64,000 bases of DNA from Climacium dendroides (lineage: Eukaryota; Streptophyta; Bryopsida; Hypnales; Climaciaceae): the NCBI GenBank assembly GCA_950106755.1, contig OX467088.1, positions 8,292,001 to 8,356,000 of the forward strand, given 5' to 3'. Positions 48,457 through 60,217 of this stretch are shown here, in pieces (the stretch's first letter is position 1; every line of letters starts with the position of its first letter). Position numbers and translations under genes: made by a program. The notes under the pieces are model-generated. The model saw nothing but the letters and a program-made list of their open reading frames with translations. It was not told the origin of the DNA and searched no databases.

Positions 48457-50456
48457 TTTAAATCACTTTTTAAACAAAAGGATATTACAAATATCTTTTT
48501 TCAGTAATTAATAAATATCTTTTTTCAGTAATTTTGTAATTAAATTAAAATTTGAAATATGAATAATTTAAACTTCCTAGCTTTGGAGAATTTCATTATT
48601 GATGGTTGAATAATTGACATTTTTAAAATTTACAAAAATTTAATTTAATTGCACTTATTGAACATGCTAAAATTTGTTCAAAATTTGTTGCAATTTGTAA
48701 TAATATCCATTGATTTATTTATTTTTCAAATTTCAAGTATTTTAGATTCAAATAACATGTTCTAATTACAACATATGGTAAGATATGTGCAATCTACTCA
48801 TAAATTATGAAAAATGATGGAAACAAATTAGAATCAATTTTGGATACAATATAATATAAAAAAAATAGTCCAATGATGAAATAAAAAGCAAAAAAATTCA
48901 AGAAATAATCACACAAATAGATACAATTCTTGAGGCCATAAAAAATATCATAGCATTATATATCTCATTCTAAAGATGAACCAAGAATACCAAATCTCAA
49001 GATATTGAAATATTATTCAAAAATTGTAATCATGTCTACCTATGTATTTTAGTGTCTTCTTTTTTTACACTAAATAGATCAATCAATAATTTATTTTAAC
49101 TTCTAAACAATGCATTCTATAATATATTGGATTTTCTTACACTTGCATGAATTGATTTTCCTTTGGATAGTAAAAATCCCTAAATTCATTTTAAATTCTT
49201 CTTGGCTCTACAAGTCAAAATGCCAAAATAGAACATATGTCAATATAAGAAAATATATATATTTTTTGGAACTTAATATTAATTCAAAGTGTGTCTTTTG
49301 AGTTCCAAAAGGCACTTTTTTTATTAATCCAAATCTCCCTTGGATCTTGTACCAATGAATGACATTTAGATGGTAAAAATTCGTACCTTGGAAATACATC
49401 AAGAAAAAAATATTGATATTGTGGTTTAAAATAAAAAGACATCATTAAAATATATATTGTATTTATGAATGTATTTTTTAATTTAATTTCAAATAAAAGT
49501 GATGTAGGGTACTTAGAGTTTGAAAAGTAAATTTAAAATATAGAAGAAGTTTTCAAAGTCTAAGAAAGACACTAATAGAAAATATTTTAAACACACAATT
49601 TAACAATACTATATAGTATAGCATATCATAATTTGAAAGTGGAAAAATCAACTTTGAAAACTCTTTGATAACTCTTTGATGCCTTAGTACTTAATACAAA
49701 TAGTATTGTTGACATCAAAAAGTTTATAAAAAGAATTTAATGATGACTTTTAAGTATAAAAATTAGCTTAAGAAATAAATGATACAAATATATACAAGTG
49801 AAATTTCTAAGAAATCAAGTGAAAAGGCTTCTTTGACCACTCCCATCATGTCATCATGGTGATGGTTTGTAGCTTTCAATTGTTGGATTTGTAGAAGTCT
49901 CATTGATTGAAACAATACAATTTAAAGGTTAATTTGAAGTTAAATAAGTAAAGCATTTTTTTAATTGGGGATATAAATCATGTTCATATAGATTCTAGTA
50001 CAATATGTAAATAGTATCTATATTATTTTTTAATTAAAAATTTAGGATTTGATTTAAATAAATGACCATAAAATAAGATATTTTGAAAAACTATCATTTT
50101 TATATATTCAAGACCTATTTGGACATTTGTAAACCAATAAAGATGACAATGAAATCTAAATGTTGGTATTTTATAGTAAATGTTGTCATTTACTTAAGGT
50201 AAGGTGAAATAATCTATTACTGTATTTATTCATTTCAATCAATTTGCCCATATGTTTTTGAAGGATACATTTCAAAACAAAAATTGCACACCATGTGTAG
50301 ACAAGGGTGGAATTGGAATTTGGGTGGAAATAGTCTCATTCATTGTGATTACGTTGTAAGCACACTTTAACTTAGTATCTATAAAAGCTTTCACTTGTCT
50401 AAGTTGTTTGGTAATATTGGATTTAACAAATTATGGATAATTGTTTTTTACTACTA
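48457..50456. other. AT-rich spacer, no gene seen
   Basis: A short direct repeat AAATATCTTTTTTCAGTAATT occurs twice at about 48490-48530. The rest has no supported feature. Confidence 0.5.
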
Positions 50457-51012
50457 CCTCCGTCCCAAAATAATCTTTCCATTGAACAAAATGTTTTGGA
50501 TTAAGGCTAAAATAACATTTTAAAAACCAATTTTGCATTGTAAGTAGAGTTTGGTGCATTCCTATCATTCTAGAAACTTTGAGTTTCAGAGCCCTTCTCA
50601 AAGTGTAGTTTTGGAATATTGGAAAGTAGATTTTTTGGTTCATTTTCAAGGAGCACTGCCAATCAATTAATTGTTGAGTGTAAGGTTGTCATTTTGTAGG
50701 CATTTGCCCAAGACCACTTGTGTCCCTTTGTTCCACCTCCTACAAATTTATTCCCTTCAATCGGGCAATATTCAAAAAGATGCAATAAATAAAAATGAGT
50801 AATGTTGATTGACCCTTTTAATCATTTCATTTGTCTTTTAATTGATGATTGCATGGATAGAGGGAGAACTACTATTTAGAGTTTTTTTTGTTGGAATAGC
50901 AATCAAAAATCAAATTGACCAATTCACAACATCACAAAGTATACTAAGAAGATCATTTTGGGACAATAGAAAATTAAGGCCAATAGAAAGATCATTTTGG
51001 GGATGGAAAGAA
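50457..51012. mobile_element. Stowaway-like MITE (Tc1/mariner type)
   Basis: After TA (50455-50456) the left end reads CCTCCGTCCCAAAATAATCT, the classic Stowaway terminus. The right end has two complementary copies, GATCATTTTGGGACAATAG (about 50950) and AGATCATTTTGGGGATGGAA (about 50989-51008). Length is about 555 bp. No transposase is present. The right boundary is approximate. Confidence 0.75.
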
Positions 51013-51745
51013 TATTACTTTATATATTCAACAATGGTTGACACACATATGTATTGACCTATTTTTTTATTGGACAAACAAGATAGGTGTTGCAATAAAT
51101 GATTTTAAATGTCTAATGAAATTTGAAATTAGATCTCTCATCACTTATAGAATTGTGAAACAACAATACTAACTACAATAGAGAGACTTACATTAAGTAA
51201 AAACTCACAAGAAAGAAAGATCGCAAAAGTTTCTTTTATGTTAGTTTATGATTAAAGCCAAGTGTACTACAATGAAGGGTTCTATTGTCACTTTGACCTT
51301 GAAGTCCTATGTTGAGGTCCAAAATTGCTATGAAATATTCAAATTCAAAGCAAGGCTATGATATTTGTATATACTTATTTTGTAATGAATACAATTGTAG
51401 TATTTTTAGTTAACTTATTCAACTACATCCTTCTAAATTTTAGATCAAAATCCCTCACCAATTGCAATATCAATGTGCCTAAACTTCAAAAAGTATATTT
51501 TTTTAATTTAAAGCCCTTTCTAAAGGTGAAGTTTTATCTTCCAACATTTTAAAAAAATGTATGTCTTATAACTTTGTAATTTATCCAATATGTTGCAAAA
51601 TGGGGTGAAAATACAAAAAAATTTAACATTTTTTCTCATATTCATCTTTAAAAAAAACTATAAATTGGAAGGTAATATTTGATGAAATAAAATACTAAAT
51701 TGCTAATAACTTTGACAAAAATATGATGAGTTGTCAATCTCTATA
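51013..51745. other. AT-rich spacer, no gene seen
   Basis: Only short unsupported ORFs (for example 51358-51552). No repeat family was recognised. Confidence 0.5.
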
Positions 51746-52186
51746 AGGTAAACCAGCCTATTGTAGTTAGAATTAGGAGTTCAGCCACATGTTGTTGCTG
51801 AAAATTTTCCACATACAGAAAAATGTGAGAAATAGTGAGAGCAATTGAAATTGTATTTTTCCAACGAAGTATGAATTTGTTATGAATTTTTGAAGTGTTT
51901 AGCCCAAAAGAGTCTGTGGATCATCCCATCACCAACAAAATTGACTCCATGATGCTCATGTCATTCACCCAAAGTAGTTATGAATATTTTCAAAAAAAAA
52001 AGGACTAGAAAGTCATTTTTGACATTGAATTCTCCCTGAAAAGTTGAAGCCTCCTAGTGAGGTCACTAATCAATCCATGACTGTCATTTCTTACATGCAT
52101 TAAGGCCAAAATTTCACATAATGAAAAAAACAAACCCTCCGTGGTTGACTACAATGGGTCATCTACTACAATGAGCTGGTTTACCT
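51746..52186. mobile_element. TA-flanked AGGTA-type MITE, 441 bp
   Basis: Left end AGGTAAACCAGCCTATTGTA; right end is the complement of AGGTAAACCAGCTCATTGTA. The first 12 bases match perfectly and the similarity continues through TGTAGT. TA flanks both sides (51744-51745 and 52187-52188). The interior differs from the other AGGTA elements, so this is a separate family with the same tip. Confidence 0.85.
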
Positions 52187-52924
52187 TAGTAAGAATATTC
52201 TAGGAAGCAAAATTATATTTTATTTTCATATTTTTGTTTAAATTTTTTTTAATTATGCACAATAAAAAACTTCATTTATTAATCTACCTTCATTACAAGT
52301 AAATAAAACTCCTCGTAACATTCAATCATAGATCAAAATTAAATGGCGCAAACATTATTGTTTATACATCAATCTATCTAATCAAATAAAACTAAATTCA
52401 TCTATTTATAGAATATATTTTTAGCTACCTACTTTAATACTGATTATTTTTAAAAATTATAAATTTCGCAGTAATTATTGAAATGACGTGCAATAAAGCT
52501 TCACACATTGAGTTTGATAAGTGGAAGCTATTCTAAAAGTTTTAAGTAAAAAATTCAAAATACAAAAATAGAGCTTGTCCAATTTAACAATGCCTTCTCC
52601 ATATTGCAATTTTTTTTTAATCTGGGTGAATATTTGGTTAGTATGAAATCACCAATCTAACAATGCCATCAACACATTGCAATTTCTTAATATAGGTGAA
52701 TATTTGGTTAATATGAAAATCTCCAACCAACCAAAGTAACAATGCCACCCTTACATTGCAATTTTTCATGTACGAGTACCAAATAAACCAACACGAGGTA
52801 TTTCCAATAAAGATGCAAACATGGGTTTTCTAAACAACCTACTTGAAGAGTAGAGTTACAATAGTCAGTGTCAACTGTCAAAATATGAGTGTAGATGGCT
52901 GGATGCCTGGATGCATGACTTCAT
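52187..52924. other. AT-rich spacer, no gene seen
   Basis: Three partial direct repeats of AACAATGCC.......ATTGCAATTT followed by GTGAATATTTGGTTA lie at about 52590-52770. No gene seen. Confidence 0.55.
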
Positions 52925-53734
52925 TCAATACTCCAACGGTACAAAAGGATCGGTACTCAGAATGTGATGATGGCAGTTCCCCTTTCGCAACCCCTTCGAT
53001 GACGGTATTGATTGATTGAGAAGTGAATCTTGCAAACTACTGATTCCATCCAATTGTGATGCATTCACTGAATGCCACTCGCATTCTGATTTCACTCCCC
53101 TTCTCACATCGAAATCTTTTTGCATCCACACAGGATCTGATACACATTCTAATGCATCCAGTGAATTCATCGATCTTGTATGAATATTCCCTACTCTACT
53201 GGTTTGAATTAGTTGCATTTCTCCTCTTTGACAGATGTACAAAACTCTGATCGTCTAGAAACTCCAATTCCTTCTGGACACTGGGATGCATTGTTTCATA
53301 TAACATCTCTGCAAGCTCCAGTGATCTTGCGGGGAAGCCAGAGCAAGAATGCAGACAGAACAAGGTGCACCGGATGATCATGCTACCAATTACCCTCGCA
53401 TCACCAAGGCTTGACTGCATTCAAAAACTCAGAACCACATTGCTCAATTCTTGATCGGAGTAGTAAATCTGCAGGCACCCTATGCAGAAGGTTGTCTCCC
53501 CGTTTACCTTTACATTCACTTACCAATGATTGTTTTATGAACAAATTGAAATCTTGCGCTCTTGACCTGCACGCTAAAGTACAGGATGCCTGGAGAGACA
53601 CGTCACGCCTGCTCAGAGTGATTGACCTCATTACAACTATCATATCCTACGAAATAAGTAACGACCACAGTATTGATGGAGAACTGCTGGGATGTATTAA
53701 CAGATAGTCCCAAGTAAAGGTGTCCCCCACGCTA
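52925..53734 (-). other. GC-richer block of overlapping ORFs downstream of UBC22; possible gene remnant or long 3' UTR
   Basis: Three minus-strand open frames follow one another with overlaps: 53643-53401, 53420-53196 and 53242-52925. They contain protein-like stretches such as RSRAQDFNLFIKQSLVSEC, ARSLELAEMLYETMHPSVQK and SLQDSLLNQSIPSSKGLRK. They cannot be joined in one frame with splice sites I trust: the donor AAAG|GTAAAC at about 53507 and acceptor TGCAG at about 53421 lead to a stop. Either these are chance ORFs in the UBC22 3' untranslated region or a decayed gene. No domain is recognised. Confidence 0.35.
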
Positions 53735-55701
53735 CTACAACCTCTTCAGACTCTTCTTTCTTACGTCCATTTTCTTCTTGTCGACAAGAGACTTGGTTGA
53801 TGGAAGCTCGCCTTTCGGTTTCTTCGCAGTCGGTGAGGTAGAAGTAATCGCGTCACTAATTCCAACGCTTACTCCACTATCCAAAGTGTTGTCTTTGTTT
53901 GCCGTGTTGTGCATAAGGGGGGTATGCACATCATCAGTTGCGCCGGCATTCACACTCGTAGACTCGGCAATGGGCACTTTACTCTTGGGCTTCGGCTTCA
54001 TTGCATGAATACTGGTCATAAGTCTGGTGGGGCGAAAACAGGTTAAAAAACACTGTCGCAGCTCACATTCAATCGCAAACACGAACACGACTACCTAAAA
54101 TAAACGCCTGAGATGCAAATATCATTGTGTTAACACTTACCAGAGAACACACATGTACGTGCTTAGTAAATATAGCTAAGCGTCAAGTTCAAGGGGAATG
54201 AAATAGCTAAGTTCGAGCCACAGCAGAACAGGTACCTGGCGTGCTTAGCATAGCCTTCGTAGTCCTCCATTAACATCTTGCCAGCTTCTTCATTAAGAGC
54301 AGACTCGGGAAAAGGTTCGATAAGAAGGCACCTCACAACCTGCATTTGGATGTTGAATAAGCTTTTAGGACGCAGCCATCTAAAATCAGAGATGCAGGGG
54401 TCACACACTGTAGAAATATGGCAACTATAGGCGAAGGCTGAAGATCAGAATGATTGACCAGTCACATGTCCTAATAATTTTAACCTAGTCAGCCTGCTGA
54501 TTAAAAAACCACAGAAAGGTTACAACGGTCATCAACGTAAGAGAAATGAAGTGCGGGACCTACAAGAAGGACATGCCGAAGACCAAGAGTGGGCTTCCAA
54601 TCCTTCTTTAACGTGTTTACACAAATCTCTCCGTTCTTTGCAATGTTGGGGTGGAAAATGCGTGTCACAAAATATCCTGCAGAATAAACTCAATCAATCA
54701 CTAAACAACAAGGACGCGACGCCAAAAACCTAGCTACATCATGAGCAAACCAGAAACCTGCCCAAATAGTGTAGACCGTTTACCTTTAGGTGGAGTCTGA
54801 GGAAAATCATTGCTCAAAATGAGCTTCATTCTAAACACACCGCCTTCATACGGAGTGCCAACTGTTTCAGCCCAAAGACGATGATGTTAGTGGTGAAGGC
54901 ATGTAATGTAACCTGCATTACTACTCCGTAGCCACATCACATCCTATTAATGATTTGGACATCCATGGGACCGCTGGATTGACTACATTTGCTCCGAGAG
55001 GTTACTATCAACGCAACAATGAAGATTAAACACGAAAGAAAGTTTCAAGCACAATACGTGGTCCGTCAATGTCAGCAGTCACATTCGAGAAATTCTCTTC
55101 ATTCACGTGAACTTTGATGTCCTCTGGAGGACTGTCATCCAAATTTTTCAACTCCCTGGCAAGATCCCTGATCACCTTCGGAGCCAAATTAACATTCTCG
55201 TTCGTTGCCTGTATACCAAATGAAATAATGCATGCGGTCAGAGCTTCATCCTCCCACACCCTAGCTACCAGACGCTTATATCTACCCGGTATGGCCCAAC
55301 ACATTACACAATCATTTGATGCGGTTAATAATACCAAAACCCTCTACACAGAATGGGGAATCCATTACCACGGATGGCTCTACCATAGGTGCTCTCAGCG
55401 TCTCCTGTGGCTACAATTTCGCTAGGGTAATTCAGGGAGAGAGCACTCCTCGCAAACAGCTAACAATGCTGCAGCTCGATGCTCCCATGCCTTGCCCGTA
55501 ATTCACCATTCTCCCATTCTACTTGAAGCTGAGACTATCCATTCTAACCTTTCATAGGAAACGAAGAGCATGGGGGAGCTTAGAACGCTTGTATTGGATT
55601 CTGGTTAACAACAGAGATATTGCTTCGTTCGAAAAATTGTTTCGATACATAGAATGTTTGAAACTGCTAAAAACCAGAATGCTAATACAAACACTCACCA
55701 T
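53735..55701 (-). CDS. UBC22: UBC22-type ubiquitin-conjugating enzyme (UBE2S-like E2)
   Basis: Six exons join in phase: 55701-55699, 55208-55058, 54861-54784, 54676-54564, 54339-54236 and 54023-53735 (stop), giving 245 residues, close to Arabidopsis UBC22. The UBC fold is complete: [20 protein letters not shown], then [40 protein letters not shown] (catalytic Cys about 96) and [20 protein letters not shown] charged C-terminal tail ends [10 protein letters not shown], the basic end typical of the UBE2S/UBC22 class. Family members elongate K11-linked chains, in animals together with the anaphase-promoting complex; in Arabidopsis UBC22 is needed for normal gametophyte development. These roles are inferred. 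The ATG is the last codon of exon 1 (TGTCATG|GTGAGT), so every other residue comes from exons 2-6. Confidence 0.9.
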
Positions 55702-56960
55702 GACAGGAAAAAGCTCCAAAACCACCAATAAATAGGTCGAAGCAGCAGCAATGCAGGCTGCAACCTAATCCTTCGAGCTCGATGCGCACTTCTTCGACGA
55801 CGGAAAGAAACGGCAGCTCGCCAGCTGCCAAATCAATGGTGCACCTCCTTTTAAGCTAGACCGTCGTGGGACGCCAGACGCCCCTCCGCGGCGACGATTG
55901 CAGATCTACTACCGTCACAGCCTTCGCCAACCACGCTTGTTCTTGATATCTCCAACCACACCAATACGACCTTAAGCCCGCACCAAACCCAAACGCCTAA
56001 AATGCAAAAAAAAAAGCCACAAATCGCCACCAGATGAAAAAAACCAAACTCTCCTAAACATAAGAAAAATCCTCACGGGCACAACGACTCATCTCCAATG
56101 AATGCAACACACCCCGAGCCTCGGGCCACTAAACCTAACACATTGGGATAACAGAATGCTCCAAAACACGAAACCCTCCGTCGGCTCTCTACTCCACGAC
56201 GAAAAGAATTCCCCCCACCATTCAATCACACTGCTCTCCGTGCAAGAAATCAGCACCCTCTCACCTCAGCATAACACAAACAATCGACCGTTTCTTCTCC
56301 GAAAACCATAAATGCTAAAACAAATAACTCGCGAAGGTCTCCCTCCACAGCGATAACAAGGCTCTGATGTCTCTCCCTTCTTCAATTTCAAAACGCGCTT
56401 TCCAGAAAGTGGTCAGCCAGCAATGCAAATGCGATCGGTGGGCTGCATTTGACCAAGCAAATGCAAAATGCGAGCAACTTGGTTAAAGCGGAATTCGAAT
56501 GCACCAGGGAGGGCGGAGGGAGGGCGGAGGAGTGATGTGCCTCGGTTGGGGCTCCTTCCTCGGTTAAAGGCTCTCTCTCTGCCAGGCTTTGGCTTTTCTG
56601 GCTTTTGGTTGGGGCCTTGGAGGGGGCGAGCCAACAGCCATCTCCGTCCACCGCCCCCCCGACGACGCACCCGGTCTCCGCGCCTTCCGTCCGTCGGTCG
56701 GCGACTCGGAGGGGGGGTTTGAATGCGGTGAAAGGGCACAGGTGGAGAGCAAGGAGTGGCAGGGACCCGTTGGACAAGACGGGGTGACGTGGACGGGAGA
56801 CGTTATTTTCCGACGTGGACTGAACGTTTGAGGAGCGCGGGCCGGGTGATCATGACGGGGGACGTTGAGGCTGGCCAGGCTGGCCGCTGGACAGGGTCTC
56901 CACTCTCGGGTTCAAATTGTTGTTCGGGGGACCGGTTGAGACATCTGATTGGACCTCACC
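55702..56960 (-). promoter_or_regulatory. UBC22 leader/promoter and GC-rich island
   Basis: The 5' untranslated exon ends at the ATG at 55699-55701. Between about 56390 and 56960 is a strongly GC-rich island with GGAGGGCGGAGG repeats and long overlapping ORFs in several frames on both strands. These have Pro/Arg-rich, low-complexity translations and no domain, as expected of an unmethylated promoter island and not of a gene. It ends at a poly-A run (about 56981-56994) where AT-rich spacer begins. Confidence 0.45.
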
Positions 56961-59030
56961 GCATTTTGAATCAGCTTGAAAAAAAAAAAAAAAATACTAC
57001 TAGACACTCTATTGTGACTTTTGATCTAATTTTTTTAACCACATTACGGAAGGGTTTTAGTAGTGGAAATATGGTCTGCATAAACTAAAGAATGGGATCC
57101 CTTTAAAGAAGTATCAACAATGTTTATCTAGCATACTTGTGCAAAGATGTGAGCCTATCGGAGCCTTGAACCTAATTGTAGGTATGTACCTACACCCGTT
57201 TGAAGGTGTTTACAACATATATAAGCATAATATAGGTACACGATAACTTGAAAAGAGTCTATAATATAGGTACTTGTGACGTAGGCACCTATATACTCCC
57301 AAGCTCATGGGTTCATAGATCCTATATATGCTCATATGTGAGCATTTTCCAAAAAAGTATTACAAGTGTCAAAGAAAGTACAAATTCATTGTTTATTTTA
57401 GGAAAATTTTAGAACTTTGAATTTAGATTTGGAATCAAGGATTCCAATATTGCAAGGAGAGTTTAAGAAATATAATATTAACCATTCCAAAATAGAAAGT
57501 AGGTTTTCACATCCATCTTCATATGTGGGAAAATTCTCTCCCCCTCTTCTTTTGTTCCCTCACTTTAGAATGCTAATAGCACTATTTTGAACAACTTTAG
57601 AAAAATGATCTATGAAAAGACCAACAAGACCAACCATATAGGCCAATTGTTGGTCTTTTCGTGCTTGTTTCTTCAATCGTGGTACATCATGTTTTGCTAT
57701 ACAAATTTGTACTAATAGTATATTTTGTTCATTAAAGGAATTTGTTTTTGGCTACTATTTAATAGAAAGTAATATTTGCAAAACTATTCAAAGCAAGTTC
57801 AATGATGCATCAAGTTGAACCCTATCGACATGTGGTATATCTAACCTTCATATATAAAGAAGTAATGAAACTTATGGCCTACCTTTCACCTAATTCTAGC
57901 CACTAGGAGTCTCTACAAGAGAGAATAATGAAGATTTGGAGCTATGTAGGTAAAAAAACAATATAGTCTAAAGAGAATCTATATACAAGATCTTCATTTT
58001 TGCAATTTTTTCTTTTTTGCCACCCCTTTATGAAATGCATCAGAACCTAGCATAAAAATCATAAATCACTTAATGACCATGCTTGCCACATTATTATACA
58101 TGGTAAACAAAATTCACTTATAAACACACTTGGATGAACTTCATCCATCTTTTGTCACTAGAAAATTTTATATTTGCAGAAATTGGTACAATATAGTAAC
58201 ATTTAATTACAAAATTTGACATGTGACAACTTCATATTTGAACTTTCTATATATTAAAAAAAATTAACATAGAAGATGTGGATGTAGATGTTTCTAGCAT
58301 ACCTTTGCAATTGAATTTTGAAATTTATCACCTAAAATTTTGAATACTTTATCATGCAAATCTATGAAATTTAGTTTTTAAAATTCATCAAAATTGAAGG
58401 CTTGGCTTCTTTAAACTGAAAAACATACTCGATTGAGGTTATGAAAGAATGCAATGCTAATTAGATATGACCACTTACATTCTACATTATGCAAATTCCT
58501 TTAAGTGATACAATTGGTAATTTTATCAATCGATCAATTTTTCAATCCTTCTATCTATCTATCCTTCTTTGTACATTGATTTGTCCTACTAATGCATATA
58601 ATGCTAATTATCAAAGTCATGCTATTTTTAATTATTACAATTTAGAATATTATTGTCCTAAACAAATTTCCACAAGAATGAAAATATTCAATTATCTAGA
58701 CTAATATTGCAGACCATGGCATTAATTTTGCAACATATTAGTGAGGGTGAAAATTACCAACAAGTTTAATATTCATGGCCCTTGTGAAGAAAAAAGTACA
58801 AAAAGACTACAATACTTTTAAAGTTTATTGTTTTAACTTGAGAAAGTCAAAGTACAATTTATGCCCTATGAGAAGGTCAATTTCAACATAAATTAGTAAT
58901 TTTTGTGAAAAAGTGTCACATGTCATTTTGTCATTGGTTCAATGTAACCCCACCTTTTCAAAATCAGAAGTCGGAGTTTAATTTGAGCCTACTTCCTTAT
59001 CAAAACTAATCCTCATATAAAGAACATATA
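56961..59030. other. AT-rich spacer with decayed repeat, no gene seen
   Basis: The segment at 57129-57350 (CTAGCAT.. GTGAGCC ... ATAATATAGGTAC ... ATATGTGAGCAT) is a decayed relative of the inverted-repeat element at 34933-35280. The 71-codon ORF at 58489-58704 has a hydrophobic stretch but no recognisable family. Confidence 0.5.
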
Positions 59031-59430
59031 AGGATAGAAGGTCCACAAAGCGTTCAAGTTCAAAAAGCGTCCACCTCCTAAAATGGACACTATTTGCACA
59101 TTCTACTTTCTCATAGCTTCAACAAGCAAAGTACAAATAGTGTGCATTTCAAGAAGTGGATGCATTCCAACTTCAAATTTTTTTTATGAATAATTCTATA
59201 AAGCTCCAAAAGAGATGAAACGACTTAGGTTCGATGGCAATTCCATTTGTCTTTCAAGGAAAATTTTACTGAAAAATATCTCAAGTTCATGTCTCACCTC
59301 GCCCAAATGAATTTCCACCTCTTAAATTCTCCTTCTTTTTTCAACTATCAACAGTTGTTGGTAAGGTACCAGGCCCAAGAAATCGCCCACGTAAGAGCTG
59401 CAACTAAATTTTGGGAAGGCAAAGCTTTAT
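59031..59430 (-). repeat. Inverted copy of the 32.5-kb repeat core
   Basis: GCGTCCACCTCCTAAAATGG, GTGTGCATTTCAAGAAGTGG and ATGGCAATTCCATTTGTCTT are arranged as in the 32.5-kb element but opposite in direction to the tandem pair that follows at 59431-59970. Together they form a large foldback. Confidence 0.65.
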
Positions 59431-59966
59431 GAAAAAAATTCCATTAAAATTTCTTCAAAAGACAAGTGGGGATTAGCACCCTAAAACCAAGTCGTTTCAT
59501 ATTTTTTGGAGCTTTGTGAAATTGGTTGTAAAATTTTGAAGTTGAAATGGCATAGGGTCCTAAAATCGCCCACCTCCTAAAATGTACTTTGCTTGTACAT
59601 TGCTGAAGGCTATGAAAAAGCAACATGTACACATAGTGTACATTTAAGGATGTGGGTGGTTTTAGAGCTTGTGCCATTTCAAAGCCTGTTACCTTCCCTT
59701 AGTGTGAAAAAAATTCCAGTAAATTTATTTCAAAAGACAAGTTGGGATTGGCACCCTAACCCAAGTTGTTTCATATTTTTTGGAGCTTTGTGAAATTGGT
59801 TATAAAATTTTGAAGTCGAAATGACATAGGGATCTACAATCGCCCACCTCCTAAAATGTACATTGCTTGTACATTGCTGAAGGCTATGAAAAAGCAACAT
59901 GTACACATAGTGTACATTTAAGGATGTGGATGGTTTTAGAGCTTGTGCGATTTCAAAGCCTATCTA
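59431..59966 (+). repeat. Tandem pair, 275-bp unit, of the same repeat core
   Basis: GAAAAAAATTCCA starts at 59431 and again at 59706. Both units continue through GTTTCATATTTTTTGGAGCT, ATCGCCCACCTCCTAAAATG, GGCTATGAAAAAGCAACATG and GTACATTTAAGGATGTGG. The units are very similar. Unit 2 is interrupted on its right by the MITE at 59967-60215; the sequence after the MITE (CCTCCCCTTAGTGTGA) continues what follows unit 1 (CCTTCCCTTAGTGTGA). Confidence 0.88.
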
Positions 59967-60215
59967 CACTAAATAGTGAAATTAGGTTGCCTTAACAATT
60001 AGGTTGCCTTACTCAGAAAAGTTATCTCATAACTCACCACTTCTCCAAATGGAGGCACAAGCAGTTCTCTAAACCCAAGCCATGAACCAATGCACCAACC
60101 CGTGCAACACACATAGTTCCTACATTACTGCATCCTTCTACAAGAATTGTACATATTTATATAGTGTAGAATGTCGAGAAATTAGTGTGAGGCAACCTAA
60201 TTTCACTATTTAGTG
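59967..60215 (+). mobile_element. TA-flanked MITE, family B, copy 2 (nested insertion)
   Basis: The ends CACTAAATAGTGAAATTAGG and its complement are flanked by TA (59965-59966 and 60216-60217), 249 bp. It is the reverse complement of the 36849-37081 copy. The terminal 12 bases are themselves palindromic (CACTA..TAGTG). The unoccupied site survives next to repeat unit 1 as GCCTGTTACCTTCCC. Confidence 0.88.
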
Positions 60216-60217
60216 TA

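Noticed and set aside
56388..56777. Pro/Arg-rich ORFs of 108-129 codons in the GC island
   Set aside because: They overlap in several frames on both strands with low-complexity translations, as expected of a GC-rich promoter island.
47992..58704. Idea that the AT-rich ORFs (48.0, 58.5 kb) come from an inserted giant virus
   Set aside because: No viral hallmark protein was recognised and the ORFs are isolated, so there is nothing to support it.
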